64,000 nucleotides of DNA from Azospirillum sp. (GTDB lineage: Bacteria; Pseudomonadota; Alphaproteobacteria; Azospirillales; Azospirillaceae): contig JAIXPD010000020.1 of the NCBI GenBank assembly GCA_027486405.1, positions 173,452-237,451 on the forward strand, written 5' to 3'. This document shows positions 47,547 to 59,459 of this stretch, one piece after another. The notes below the pieces were generated by a model. That model had not been told where the DNA came from and did no database searches. It was given only the letters and a program-made list of their open reading frames with translations. A program made the position numbers and the translations under genes. Numbering within the stretch: the stretch's first letter is position 1; each line of letters opens with the position of its first letter.

Positions 47547-48443
47547 ATGCCCGATCCCTGTCTTCCCCATCCCCGTTTGTTCGTGTTCGGCCTTGGCTAC
47601 ACCGCCCGCGTCTTCGCCGACCGGCTGCGCGCCGAGGGCTGGCGCGTCGCCGCCACCTGCCGCAGCGAGGAGAAGCGCGCGGCGCTGGCCGCCGACGGGA
47701 TCGAGGCGTTCCTGTTCGACCGGGGCAAGCCGCTGGCCGACGCGGCCGCCGCGCTGGCGGGAACCACCCATCTGCTGGTCAGCGTGCCGCCCGACGCCAA
47801 GGGCGACCCGGTGCTGGACCATCACGGCGCGGATCTGGCCACTTTGGTGACGCTGGATTGGGCGGGCTATCTGTCCACCACCGGGGTCTATGGCGACACC
47901 AAGGGCGATTGGGTCAGCGAAGCGGCGTGGCTGAAGCCCACCGGCGACCGCCAGAAACGCCGGGTGGACGCCGAACGCGGGTGGCTGAACCTGTACCGTC
48001 AATACGGCGTGCCGGTGCATCTGTTCCGGCTGGCCGGGATCTATGGGCCGGGGCGCAGCGCGCTTGATTCGGTGCGGGCGGGCGAGGCCAAGCGGGTGGA
48101 CAAGCCGGGGCAGGTCTTTTGCCGGATTCATGTGGACGACATCGCCACGACGCTGCGCGCGTCGATGGACCGCCCGACCCTGGGCGCGGTCTACAACGTC
48201 GCCGACGATCTCCCGACCCCGTCGCACGAGGTGGTCGACTACGCCTGCCGTCTGCTGGGGGTGGAGCCGCCGCCGCTGATCCCCTTCGACCAGGCCGAGC
48301 TGTCGCCGATGGCCGCCAGCTTCTACAGCGACTGCCGCCGGGTGAAGAACGACCGCATCAAGCAGCGGCTGGGCGTGGCGCTGGCCTACCCCGATTACCG
48401 CGCCGGGTTGGACGCCCAGTTTGCGGCGGAACGGCAGATGTGA
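47547..48443 (+). CDS. SDR-family NAD(P)-binding epimerase-like protein (YeeZ type)
   Basis: The 298-residue product is an extended SDR. It has an N-terminal dinucleotide motif FGLGYTARVFADRL, a loop TTHLLVSVPPDAKGDPVL, the STTGVYGDTKGDWV block holding Ser/Thr and Tyr of the active-site region, the K-lacking variant usual in this subgroup, and RIHVDDIATTLRASM. The substrate is unknown. AAGGA lies nine bases before the ATG at 47547; a TTG at 47544 is in frame. It starts in the short divergent gap with the TPR gene. Confidence 0.8.
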   Translation: MPDPCLPHPRLFVFGLGYTARVFADRLRAEGWRVAATCRSEEKRAALAADGIEAFLFDRGKPLADAAAALAGTTHLLVSVPPDAKGDPVLDHHGADLATLVTLDWAGYLSTTGVYGDTKGDWVSEAAWLKPTGDRQKRRVDAERGWLNLYRQYGVPVHLFRLAGIYGPGRSALDSVRAGEAKRVDKPGQVFCRIHVDDIATTLRASMDRPTLGAVYNVADDLPTPSHEVVDYACRLLGVEPPPLIPFDQAELSPMAASFYSDCRRVKNDRIKQRLGVALAYPDYRAGLDAQFAAERQM

Positions 48444-48458
48444 ACAGCCAACAACAAA

Positions 48459-48478
48459 TTGCTTCGATTTCGAAGCAA
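48459..48478. promoter_or_regulatory. 20-base palindrome upstream of the 570-residue gene
   Basis: TTGCTTCGA and TCGAAGCAA flank a TT centre in perfect symmetry. It begins 16 bases after the SDR stop in a conspicuously AT-rich 160-base gap. With no T-run following it fits an operator better than a terminator. Confidence 0.5.
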
Positions 48479-48603
48479 CACAAAACATACCCGCATACTT
48501 ATTGCAAACGTCACACAAGAATCGGTTAGCCGGAAAAGGATATTTAATAATCACCCTGGATCATGTTTGGATTGGTGACGTCAGTCTGGCGAGGTTCTGG
48601 GGC

Positions 48604-50316
48604 ATGAACAGCGCGATATCCTCTTTGTTGCCAAGCGCCACACCGCCGTCCGCCGAAAGCCGGGCTTCGGGAAGTCTGGAATCCGCCGCGTTCCGGCGGC
48701 AGATGGACGAGGTGGTGGCCCGCATCCCCATGCACGCCATCCGCTCCGTCTTGGACGCGGTCGATGGCGCGTCCAGTCCCAATGGGGAGCGCGCGCGCCA
48801 TCTGCGCGAAGCGCTGGTCGATCACTTCAACCGGTTGCGGCCGATGAAGGCCCGCCGCCTGTTCACCAGCCTGTTCGAACCCTTTCTGGTGGACGACCAC
48901 ATCCTGTACCGCGCGCCCGAAGCCGTTCCGGCCCTGGTGCAGCGGGTGGACATGGGGGGCATCTGGGCGGCGCTGGTCCAATACGCCTTTCCCGGCCTGG
49001 CCGCCGAGGTGCAGAACCATCTCGACGACCTGTCGCGCGACGCCATGCTGGACGCCGTCATGGTCAGCCCGCAGGCGATGGCGATGCGCGAGACGATGCG
49101 GCGCGAGGCGCTCGACTATCTGGTCCGCCTCACCGCCGACCGCAAGGCGTGCGACCGTTTCCTGGCGCTGGCCAACGACGAGGCGTTGCAGGACGCCCGT
49201 CTGCGCACGCAGTACCTGAACCGCAAATCCGCCATCGACAGCGATCTGCTGGGCTTCGTCCGCGCCCTGCTGGAGCACAACGCCTTGCTCGTCCCCCTGA
49301 CCGAGCGGATGCGGCGCGACATTGAGGCCATGCAGACCAACGGGGAGGAGCAGGCCGCCGAGGTCGATTGCCAATCGGCCCTGATGGTCGGTTTTGTCCG
49401 CCGGGTTCGCGATCTGGGGGTCCCGTTCCGCGACCAGACCCAGATTCTGGCCTGGTTCGCCCCGCTCTACGGGTTGAACGTCAAACGGCGTTACGACGTC
49501 TTCCTGCGCCACATCCGCGAGCATGGCGGGCCGACGGTGCGCGAATCCCACCCTCTGCTGCGCGCCCTGCTGGCCCATTTCAACGCCGCCAGCATCACCC
49601 TGCGCGAGGTGGTGGACGGCATGTTCGGCGATGTGGACATCCGCGACGGCGGCGTGCTGTCGGTCAACACCGCGACGCGCGAGTTGCTGGCCAACGCGGT
49701 GGAGCGGTTCGACCGATCCCTGACCGCGCTGTCGGCCTGCGGTTTCCTGGCCAGCCGCAGCAGCGGCCCGGCGATCCGCGCGCAACTGGCCGATGTCAGC
49801 CGCTGTCTGACCGGAACGGTGATGTCGGCGCTGGCCGCGCGCCTGCAAGCGGCGATGACCTCCCGTCACAACCCGGTGGCCGATCACGAGGATGTGGTGT
49901 GGCTGTTGGAACTGGTCTGGCGCTGGGGCCGTTATCTGGGGGCCGCCGGTTACGCCAACCCGGAACTGAAATCGCTGCGGATGTTCGCGGTGGAAAGCGG
50001 GCGCATCGCCTTCATCCAGGCGATGAAGGCGGAGGAGCACGAAAAACCCACCCACCGCATGGCCCATCTGCTGCGCATCCGCCGCCTGATGAAGGCGATG
50101 GGCGAAAGCGTCGATCCCTGGATCAGCCCGGTCAGCCAGGGCCTGCACCGCGTCGTTCATGTCTATCTGGCCGACATTCCGACCATCAACGAGGATGAAT
50201 GGGCGGTGATCGACGCCTTCGTCGCGTCCATCCGCGCCGAACTGTCCCGGTCCCGCCACTGGCAGAGCGCCGATTTCGTCGCGATCCTGCGTTTGCACGA
50301 AACCCGGCAGCGGTAG
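48604..50316 (+). CDS. uncharacterised 570-residue helical protein
   Basis: No family is recognised. The product is predicted almost entirely helical, without signal peptide or membrane segment. Notable stretches are FRRQMDEVVARIPMHAIRSVLDAV (25-50 region), KARRLFTSLFEPFLVDDHILYR, EAVPALVQRVDMGGIWAAL, and a C-terminal DEWAVIDAFVASIRAELSRSRHWQSADFVAILR. Two halves may be related helical arrays. The ATG at 48604 is used because the frame before it runs through AT-rich non-coding-like sequence. It lies between an SDR gene and dnaN; in many relatives dnaA would occupy a place near here, but nothing in this protein resembles DnaA. Confidence 0.75.
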   Translation: MNSAISSLLPSATPPSAESRASGSLESAAFRRQMDEVVARIPMHAIRSVLDAVDGASSPNGERARHLREALVDHFNRLRPMKARRLFTSLFEPFLVDDHILYRAPEAVPALVQRVDMGGIWAALVQYAFPGLAAEVQNHLDDLSRDAMLDAVMVSPQAMAMRETMRREALDYLVRLTADRKACDRFLALANDEALQDARLRTQYLNRKSAIDSDLLGFVRALLEHNALLVPLTERMRRDIEAMQTNGEEQAAEVDCQSALMVGFVRRVRDLGVPFRDQTQILAWFAPLYGLNVKRRYDVFLRHIREHGGPTVRESHPLLRALLAHFNAASITLREVVDGMFGDVDIRDGGVLSVNTATRELLANAVERFDRSLTALSACGFLASRSSGPAIRAQLADVSRCLTGTVMSALAARLQAAMTSRHNPVADHEDVVWLLELVWRWGRYLGAAGYANPELKSLRMFAVESGRIAFIQAMKAEEHEKPTHRMAHLLRIRRLMKAMGESVDPWISPVSQGLHRVVHVYLADIPTINEDEWAVIDAFVASIRAELSRSRHWQSADFVAILRLHETRQR

Positions 50317-50336
50317 AGGGGGGCATCGCCGACGGC

Positions 50337-50375
50337 CGCGCCCATCAGACGCGCCCACCTGACGCGCCCAGCAGA
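50337..50375. repeat. three 13-bp direct repeats upstream of dnaN
   Basis: Three head-to-tail 13-mers begin CGCGCCCA and end GA, differing at a few positions (CGCGCCCATCAGA, then with ACCTGA and AGCAGA ends). They run directly into a 19-base palindrome and then a -10 box, so they look like part of a regulatory array. Confidence 0.7.
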
Positions 50376-50376
50376 C

Positions 50377-50395
50377 ACGAACGAATTTCGTTCGT
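50377..50395. promoter_or_regulatory. 19-base palindrome, possible operator for dnaN
   Basis: ACGAACGAA and TTCGTTCGT are perfect inverted copies around a single T. The right half covers the -35 position of the predicted dnaN promoter, the classic place for a repressor or activator. Confidence 0.5.
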
Positions 50396-50409
50396 CAGAA
50401 AGGGTGTTG

Positions 50410-50418
50410 TGATATGAT
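50410..50418 (+). promoter_or_regulatory. extended -10 promoter for dnaN
   Basis: TGATATGAT contains an extended -10 (TG-n-TATGAT), matching the hexamer consensus at five of six. The -35 region is occupied by the palindrome and matches poorly, as is typical for extended -10 promoters. The leader would be about 80 bases. Confidence 0.5.
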
Positions 50419-50503
50419 GCCCGCCCGCTTGTCGCCACAACGGCCCGGCGGACCCGTGACCACCGCCCAACCCCACCGACCCGACGCCGAGACGATCCCA
50501 GCA

Positions 50504-51634
50504 ATGAACATCACCATCGAACGCGCCGCCCTTCTCCGGTCCTTGGGTCACGTGCAAAGTGTGGTCGAGCGGCGGAACACCATTCCCATCCTGTCGAACG
50601 TGCTGCTGCGCGCCCAGAACGGCGAGCTGTCGCTGGCGGCGACCGACATGGATCTGGAGATCATCGAGTCGGTTCCGGCGATTGTCGGCACCCCCGGCGG
50701 GACCACCGCCCCGGCCCACACCCTGTACGACATCGTGCGCAAGCTGCCCGACGGCTCGCAGGTGGAGTTGCAGGTGGACAGCGGCGGTTCGCAGTTGACC
50801 TTGCGCTCGGGGCGCTCGCAATTCCGTCTGTCCTGCCTGCCGGTGGAGGATTTCCCGCAGCTCTCCGGCGGCGATCTGCGCCACAATTTCGATGTGTCCG
50901 CCGTCGATCTGCGCGGCCTGATCGACCGGTCGCGCTTCGCGATCTCGACCGAGGAAACCCGCTATTATCTGAACGGCATCTACCTGCACGCCGCCGTCAG
51001 CCGTGGTGCCGGAACCGAAACGCCGGTTCTGCGCGCGGTCGCCACCGACGGCCACCGTCTGGCCCGGGTCGAGGTGCCGTTGCCCGCCGGGGCGACCGGC
51101 ATCCCCGGCGTGATCGTGCCGCGCAAGACCGTGACCGAAATCCGCAAGCTGATCGACGAGGCGGCCGACCGCATCGCCATTTCGCTGTCGGAAAACAAGA
51201 TCCGCTTCGCCTTCGACTCGGTCGTCGTCACCTCCAAGCTGATCGACGGCACCTTCCCGGATTACGAACGCGTCATCCCGGTGGGCAACGACAAGGTGAT
51301 GGAGGTGGACGCCAAGCTGTTCGCCGCCGCCGTGGACCGTGTCGCCACCATCTCCACCGAAAAGAGCCGGGCGGTGAAGCTGGCCTTGGCGCGCGGTGTC
51401 ATGACCCTGTCGGCAACCAGCCCGGAGGCGGGCAGCGCGACGGAGGAGCTGGAGGTCAGCTACCAGGAAGGCCCGCTGGAGATCGGTTTCAACTCCCGCT
51501 ATCTGCTCGACATCACCCAGCAGATCGAGGGCGAGGGCGCGCGCTTCACCCTGGCCGACGCGGCGTCGCCGACCATCATCCGCGACGTGGCCGACAGCAC
51601 CGCGCTCTATGTGCTGATGCCGATGCGGGTGTGA
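50504..51634 (+). CDS. dnaN: DNA polymerase III beta subunit (sliding clamp)
   Basis: DnaN is the ring-shaped clamp that tethers DNA polymerase III. The 376-residue product has the usual three clamp domains, with MNITIERAALLRSL at the start, RNTIPILSNVLLRA, RFAISTEETRYYLNGIY in the middle, and the C-terminal ALYVLMPMRV ending in the conserved PMR-like tail. The ATG at 50504 gives the standard length; in-frame codons to 50414 lie downstream of the predicted -10 and are treated as leader. It is followed by recF and gyrB, the classical order, but dnaA is not upstream. Confidence 0.97.
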   Translation: MNITIERAALLRSLGHVQSVVERRNTIPILSNVLLRAQNGELSLAATDMDLEIIESVPAIVGTPGGTTAPAHTLYDIVRKLPDGSQVELQVDSGGSQLTLRSGRSQFRLSCLPVEDFPQLSGGDLRHNFDVSAVDLRGLIDRSRFAISTEETRYYLNGIYLHAAVSRGAGTETPVLRAVATDGHRLARVEVPLPAGATGIPGVIVPRKTVTEIRKLIDEAADRIAISLSENKIRFAFDSVVVTSKLIDGTFPDYERVIPVGNDKVMEVDAKLFAAAVDRVATISTEKSRAVKLALARGVMTLSATSPEAGSATEELEVSYQEGPLEIGFNSRYLLDITQQIEGEGARFTLADAASPTIIRDVADSTALYVLMPMRV

Positions 51635-51680
51635 CGGCGGTTGGTGCGCCGCCCGTTCTGCCGTGACCGTGCTTTCCGCC

Positions 51681-51710
51681 GCCGTTCCGCGATCCGCCGT
51701 TCCGCGATCC
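51681..51710. repeat. 15-bp tandem repeat before recF
   Basis: GCCGTTCCGCGATCC occurs twice perfectly in the gap between dnaN and recF. It ends one base before an in-frame ATG (51712), which argues that recF starts further in. Confidence 0.85.
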
Positions 51711-51753
51711 GATGGCCGCCGCCCCGCTGGGCCGCGTCTTGCCGGTTCCTGTC

Positions 51754-55519
<3,766 letters not shown>

Positions 55520-55607
55520 GGATGGCGCAAGGGCGTGCGGGCGGTGCCAAGCCCGCGTGTCCGGTGGTCGTCTTTTCAAGTCATTGATAAATATGTGAAA
55601 AATACAG

Positions 55608-55640
55608 AAAGAGCGGGCAGTAATGTCCGCTCTTTTCGTT
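55608..55640 (+). terminator. Rho-independent terminator after gyrB
   Basis: AAAGAGCGG (55608-55616) pairs with CCGCTCTTT (55627-55635), with a G-T and further pairs towards a short loop, and a T-rich tail follows. It ends the dnaN-recF-gyrB unit. Confidence 0.88.
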
Positions 55641-55771
55641 TTCATTCCTTCCTATCCTTACGCGCTTGCGGCGGCGCGTTCGCGACGGCCCCACCGCGTC
55701 CGGTTTGAGCGCGCGCCGCAGGACCGGCGGTTGTCCGGCGTATCAGGGTCAGACCATTTTGGCGGCCGATC

Positions 55772-58171
55772 ATGAGCGGACACCCGACACGACACACCGA
55801 CAGCCTGTTGCGCAAGGCGGTGGAGCATCAAAAGGCCGGGCAGACGGAGCGCGCGGCGCGGTTTTACCGCGAGATCCTGCGCATCGATCCCGACCATGGC
55901 GACGCCGCGCACCGGCTGGGCCGCATCGCCCATCAGGCCGGACGGCCGCAGGCCGCCGCCGCCCTGTTCACCGCCGCCGCGCGCGGCAACGCCACCGTCG
56001 CCCCCTATCATCTGGCCTTGGGGTTGGCGCAGTGGGACAGCGGCAACCCGCGCGCCGCCGCCGCCAGCGCCCGCCGCACCCTGGCCCTGTGCCCGTCCGA
56101 TCCCGCCGCGCTTTGCCTGCTGGGGGCCGTGACGGGATGGATGGGCGACCGTCGCACCGCCCTGCGCAGCTTTCACGCCGCCGCCCGTCTGGACCCGACC
56201 CTGCCCGAAGCGCGGGTGGGGCTGGGCCGCGTGTGGGAACGGGCCGGAAACGGCAACGTCGGCCTGCGCTGCTACCAGGCGGCGGCGCGGTTGCGGGGGC
56301 CTGACGCCGACGGGTGGCTGATGCTGGCCCACGCCTTCCACCGCTTCGACCATCCGGTGGAGGCCGTGTCCGCGTATCAGGAGGTGCTGAAGCGGGACGT
56401 GGACCGGGCGGCCGCCTGGGCCAATCTGGGCAGCGTCTGGCACGCGCTGGGGCAGGCCGGGCAGGCGCAGCAAGCCTATGGCGAGGCGGTGCGCCGCGCC
56501 CCGGACCACGCCGACGCGCTCAACAATCTGGGGCTGCTGCATCTGGGGATGGGGGGAGTGGCGAACGCCCGCCCCCCGCTGAACGTCGCGTTGGCCGTTG
56601 CGCCGCAGCTTGGCACCGCCCTGGTCAATCTGGGGGTGGCCGAGGCCGCCGTCGGCCGATTCGAAGCCGCTGCGGTGTGGCAAGGCCGCGCCCTGGCGCT
56701 CAACCCCCAACAGCCGGAGGGCTGGAACAATCTGGGGGTTGCCCGCAAGGGGTTGGGACAGGCGGCGACGGCGTGCTGGAAACGGGCGCTGGCGCTCAAC
56801 CCCGCCTTCGCCGACGCGCTCGGCAATCTGGGAGCCGATGCGATCGACCGGGCAGAGCCGGATGCGGCGGCCCGTTTGTTGGGCCGTGCGGTGCGCCTGA
56901 TGCCCGACCACGCCCCGCTGTGCGCCGCCCATGGCCGCGCCCTGCGCGACGCCGGACGCTTGCTGGAGGCGGCCCGGCAGTGCCGCCGGTCGCTGGCGGT
57001 GGCCCCGTCGCTCACCGACCCCCGGCGGGTGTTGGCCACCATCGAAGCGCGGCTGGGGATGAATGGTTCGGACCGTGGCCCGATGGGGGCGGACCGTGCG
57101 CCGCCGCACCGATTCAGTCGGGGCTTGCTGGCGCTGGATCGCGCCGTGATGGAACCGAACTGGAGCGATTGCGTCCACCGCCCCGACCCCGGACACACGG
57201 CCCCCGCGTTGCCGACCGATGGTTGGGAACGGGCCGCGATTCCCGAATGGCAAGGGGAGGCGCTGGCCGATCAGCGTTTGCTCATCACCGTTCCAGCGGA
57301 GCCGTGGGACGCGTTTTCCGCCGCCGCCTGCTGGCCCGACGCCATCGCCCTGGCGGAGCGCGTGGAGATCCGCTGCCCGCCGACCATGGCCAGTCTCTTC
57401 GCCCGCGCCTTCCCCCGCGCGGAGGTTCGGGCGGCGATCGACGCGGAGCCGACCGCCACCCCGCCCACCGCCACCCCGCCCACCGCCACCCCGCCCACTG
57501 CTGACGCCGATGCCGACCGCAGCACCCCCACCGTTCGAATTGCGGCGGATCGGTTGCCGCACCGTCTGCGCGACCGGCTGGGCCGCTTGCCCGCGCGCAC
57601 CGCGTGGCTGTACGCCGACGCCGGGCGGATGGCCGAATGGCGGGAGCGGTTGGACCGTTTGGGCGGCGGCTTGCGCGTGGGCCTGATCCAACCGGATCCG
57701 GCGGCGGTCGCGACGGGGCCGGTGCATGAGCCGCCGTTGGATTGGGGGCCGGTGTTGCGTCTGCCCGGTGTCACCGTCATCGATTTTCAGGAACCAGGCG
57801 TCCTGGGTGGCCTGCCAGCGGGATCGGCGGCCCCCTTGGCCGACGGCTGGCGGGGGGATCTGGAGGAGACCGCCGCGCTGTTGTCCTGCCTGGATCTGAT
57901 GATCGCCCCGCCCCGGTCGCTGGCGGAGTTGGCCGTCGCGCTGGGCGTGCCGGTCTGGTGCTATGGCGCGCGCGGGTTGGACGGGGGGACGGGCGGGGAG
58001 TCGTCGTTGCCCGGCGGCCTGACGCGGCGGGTTCTTCGTCCCGAGCCGGGGCAGCCCATGAGCAGCCTCGTGATGCGAATCGCCACGGATGTGCGGCGTC
58101 TGTCCCGCCTGAATCGCGGCGGCGACGCGCGGATCACGGCCGACGCGCGGGCGGTGCGCCGATTGAACTGA
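55772..58171 (+). CDS. TPR protein with C-terminal glycosyltransferase-like region
   Basis: The 799-residue product starts with about ten TPR units (about 1-430; clear examples include AWANLGSVWHALGQAGQAQQAYGEAVRRAPD and the Asn-containing DALNNLGLLHLG). The C-terminal region (about 440-799) carries a short block ALLSCLDLMIAPPRSLAELAVALGVPVWCYG that resembles the donor-site end of GT-B enzymes in TPR-glycosyltransferase fusions such as O-GlcNAc-transferase-like or flagellin-associated proteins. The two-domain design suggests protein-linked glycosylation or a degenerate relative. A Pro/Thr tandem repeat (57452-57496) interrupts the second half. Confidence 0.7.
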   Translation: MSGHPTRHTDSLLRKAVEHQKAGQTERAARFYREILRIDPDHGDAAHRLGRIAHQAGRPQAAAALFTAAARGNATVAPYHLALGLAQWDSGNPRAAAASARRTLALCPSDPAALCLLGAVTGWMGDRRTALRSFHAAARLDPTLPEARVGLGRVWERAGNGNVGLRCYQAAARLRGPDADGWLMLAHAFHRFDHPVEAVSAYQEVLKRDVDRAAAWANLGSVWHALGQAGQAQQAYGEAVRRAPDHADALNNLGLLHLGMGGVANARPPLNVALAVAPQLGTALVNLGVAEAAVGRFEAAAVWQGRALALNPQQPEGWNNLGVARKGLGQAATACWKRALALNPAFADALGNLGADAIDRAEPDAAARLLGRAVRLMPDHAPLCAAHGRALRDAGRLLEAARQCRRSLAVAPSLTDPRRVLATIEARLGMNGSDRGPMGADRAPPHRFSRGLLALDRAVMEPNWSDCVHRPDPGHTAPALPTDGWERAAIPEWQGEALADQRLLITVPAEPWDAFSAAACWPDAIALAERVEIRCPPTMASLFARAFPRAEVRAAIDAEPTATPPTATPPTATPPTADADADRSTPTVRIAADRLPHRLRDRLGRLPARTAWLYADAGRMAEWRERLDRLGGGLRVGLIQPDPAAVATGPVHEPPLDWGPVLRLPGVTVIDFQEPGVLGGLPAGSAAPLADGWRGDLEETAALLSCLDLMIAPPRSLAELAVALGVPVWCYGARGLDGGTGGESSLPGGLTRRVLRPEPGQPMSSLVMRIATDVRRLSRLNRGGDARITADARAVRRLN
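57452..57496. repeat. three perfect 15-bp tandem repeats in the TPR gene
   Basis: The unit ACCGCCACCCCGCCC is present three times without mismatch, coding TATPP pentapeptides in a linker. Copy number could vary without breaking the frame. Confidence 0.88.
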
Positions 58172-58333
58172 TCGCATAACCTTTACAGCCCCTGCGTCAC
58201 CTATGCGTTATCTGTTCCGGTGCGGTGTGCGTGCGCAGTTCCGGCGTGACACGGCCCTGGATTGCGGGTTCCATCAACCATTCGCAACGCACATGACACG
58301 CGCCGCCCAGTCTGCGGCGTCGGGAGGAGTGGG

Positions 58334-58696
58334 ATGGGGGTTCTGGCCACGGTTCTGGTCGCGGCGGTCGGGCTGCTGCACGTCTGGATTTTGATTTTGG
58401 AAATGGTCCTGTGGACCAAGCCGATGGGGCTGCGCGCCTTCGGGAATTCGGCGGACAAGGCGCGGATCACCGCCGTGCTGGCCGCCAACCAGGGGCTTTA
58501 CAACGGTTTTCTCGCCGCTGGCCTGTTCTGGGGGCTGATCGATCCCGATCCCGCCGCCGCCCTGCGCATCAAAAGCTTCTTTTTGATCTGCGTGATCGTC
58601 GCCGGGGTCTATGGCGCGTGGACGGCCAGCCGCAAGATCCTGTTCATCCAGGCGCTGCCCGCCGCGCTGGCGCTGGCGGCGGTCTGGCTGTCGTAA
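58334..58696 (+). CDS. DUF1304 membrane protein
   Basis: The 120-residue product is a small integral membrane protein with four predicted segments (about 2-24, 45-68, 75-93, 98-118). The family blocks are visible: HVWILILEMVLWTKPMGLRAFG with the conserved E, W and G residues, NQGLYNGFLAAGL, and KSFFLICVIVAGVYGA. Function is unknown. GGAGGAG lies eight bases before the ATG. It stands alone, with the next gene converging from the other strand. Confidence 0.9.
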   Translation: MGVLATVLVAAVGLLHVWILILEMVLWTKPMGLRAFGNSADKARITAVLAANQGLYNGFLAAGLFWGLIDPDPAAALRIKSFFLICVIVAGVYGAWTASRKILFIQALPAALALAAVWLS

Positions 58697-58724
58697 GCGC
58701 GCGCGGTAGAGGGGACGGCGGCGT

Positions 58725-59441
58725 TCAGTGCGCCGCCTCCTCCCGCCAGGGGCCGACATCCTCGACGACGAAATGCGGGCCGCGCCGGTCCTGGTCGCGG
58801 CGCAGGATGAAGCGGTTGTTGCCGCCCGCCTTGATCGTCCACAAACCAACGCTGTCCAACCCGCCGCCGCTCAACGAGCGGATGTCCAGCTCAACCGGGA
58901 TCGGGTAATCGCCCAGCCGTTTCAGGGCGCGGTCGGCGCGCACCCGGTCGTCGGGCGGCAATTGATCGGCCGCGCGGGCGTCGAAGCGGTCGCTTTTGAC
59001 GTAGCGGGTTCCCTGGCCCTGGATCGGGCTGGACGGTCCGCCGGGATCGGCCAAGGCCCGCCGCGCCATCAACCGCCAACGCGCCCGCGCGCATTCCACC
59101 ACCGATTCCGCGTGGACGACGCGCAACCGGTCCAGCAAGGGTGGGAACAAGGGCAGCAGCGCCCGCCGTTTGAAGGCCACCCGCTGCATCACGCCGTGCA
59201 CGGCGCTGTCGGCGTTGGAGGCGGATTCCGGCAACAGCGCGCTTTCCGCCTGAAGCAAGGGGCGGATGTGGGCGGGATCGCCGCTCAACTCCAGATCGTG
59301 CAAGCGGCGGCGAAAGCGCTCCTGCGCGTCCAGCAGCTGGGCCAGCGCGGCGTCGATGATTGTGGCGGAATCCTCAGCCGTCAGATCGGGCGAGAGCGGA
59401 TCCAGCCACGCGTCGGCGAACAGACGATGGGTCGTGACCAT
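58725..59441 (-). CDS. hypothetical protein, 238 residues
   Basis: No family is recognised with confidence. The N-terminal part (about 1-140) is helical with many Arg/Ala/Leu residues. The C-terminal part (about 165-238) reads like a compact alpha/beta domain (RADRALKRLGDYP, then ELDIRSLSGG-GLDSVGLWTIKAGGNNRFILRRDQD) whose strand order recalls RelE/ParE-type folds; this is a pattern impression only. It is 18 bases after the DHH phosphoesterase gene on the same strand, so the two are probably co-transcribed. Confidence 0.65.
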   Translation of the reverse strand: MVTTHRLFADAWLDPLSPDLTAEDSATIIDAALAQLLDAQERFRRRLHDLELSGDPAHIRPLLQAESALLPESASNADSAVHGVMQRVAFKRRALLPLFPPLLDRLRVVHAESVVECARARWRLMARRALADPGGPSSPIQGQGTRYVKSDRFDARAADQLPPDDRVRADRALKRLGDYPIPVELDIRSLSGGGLDSVGLWTIKAGGNNRFILRRDQDRRGPHFVVEDVGPWREEAAH

Positions 59442-59459
59442 GGCGGACCGGCTGGGGGA

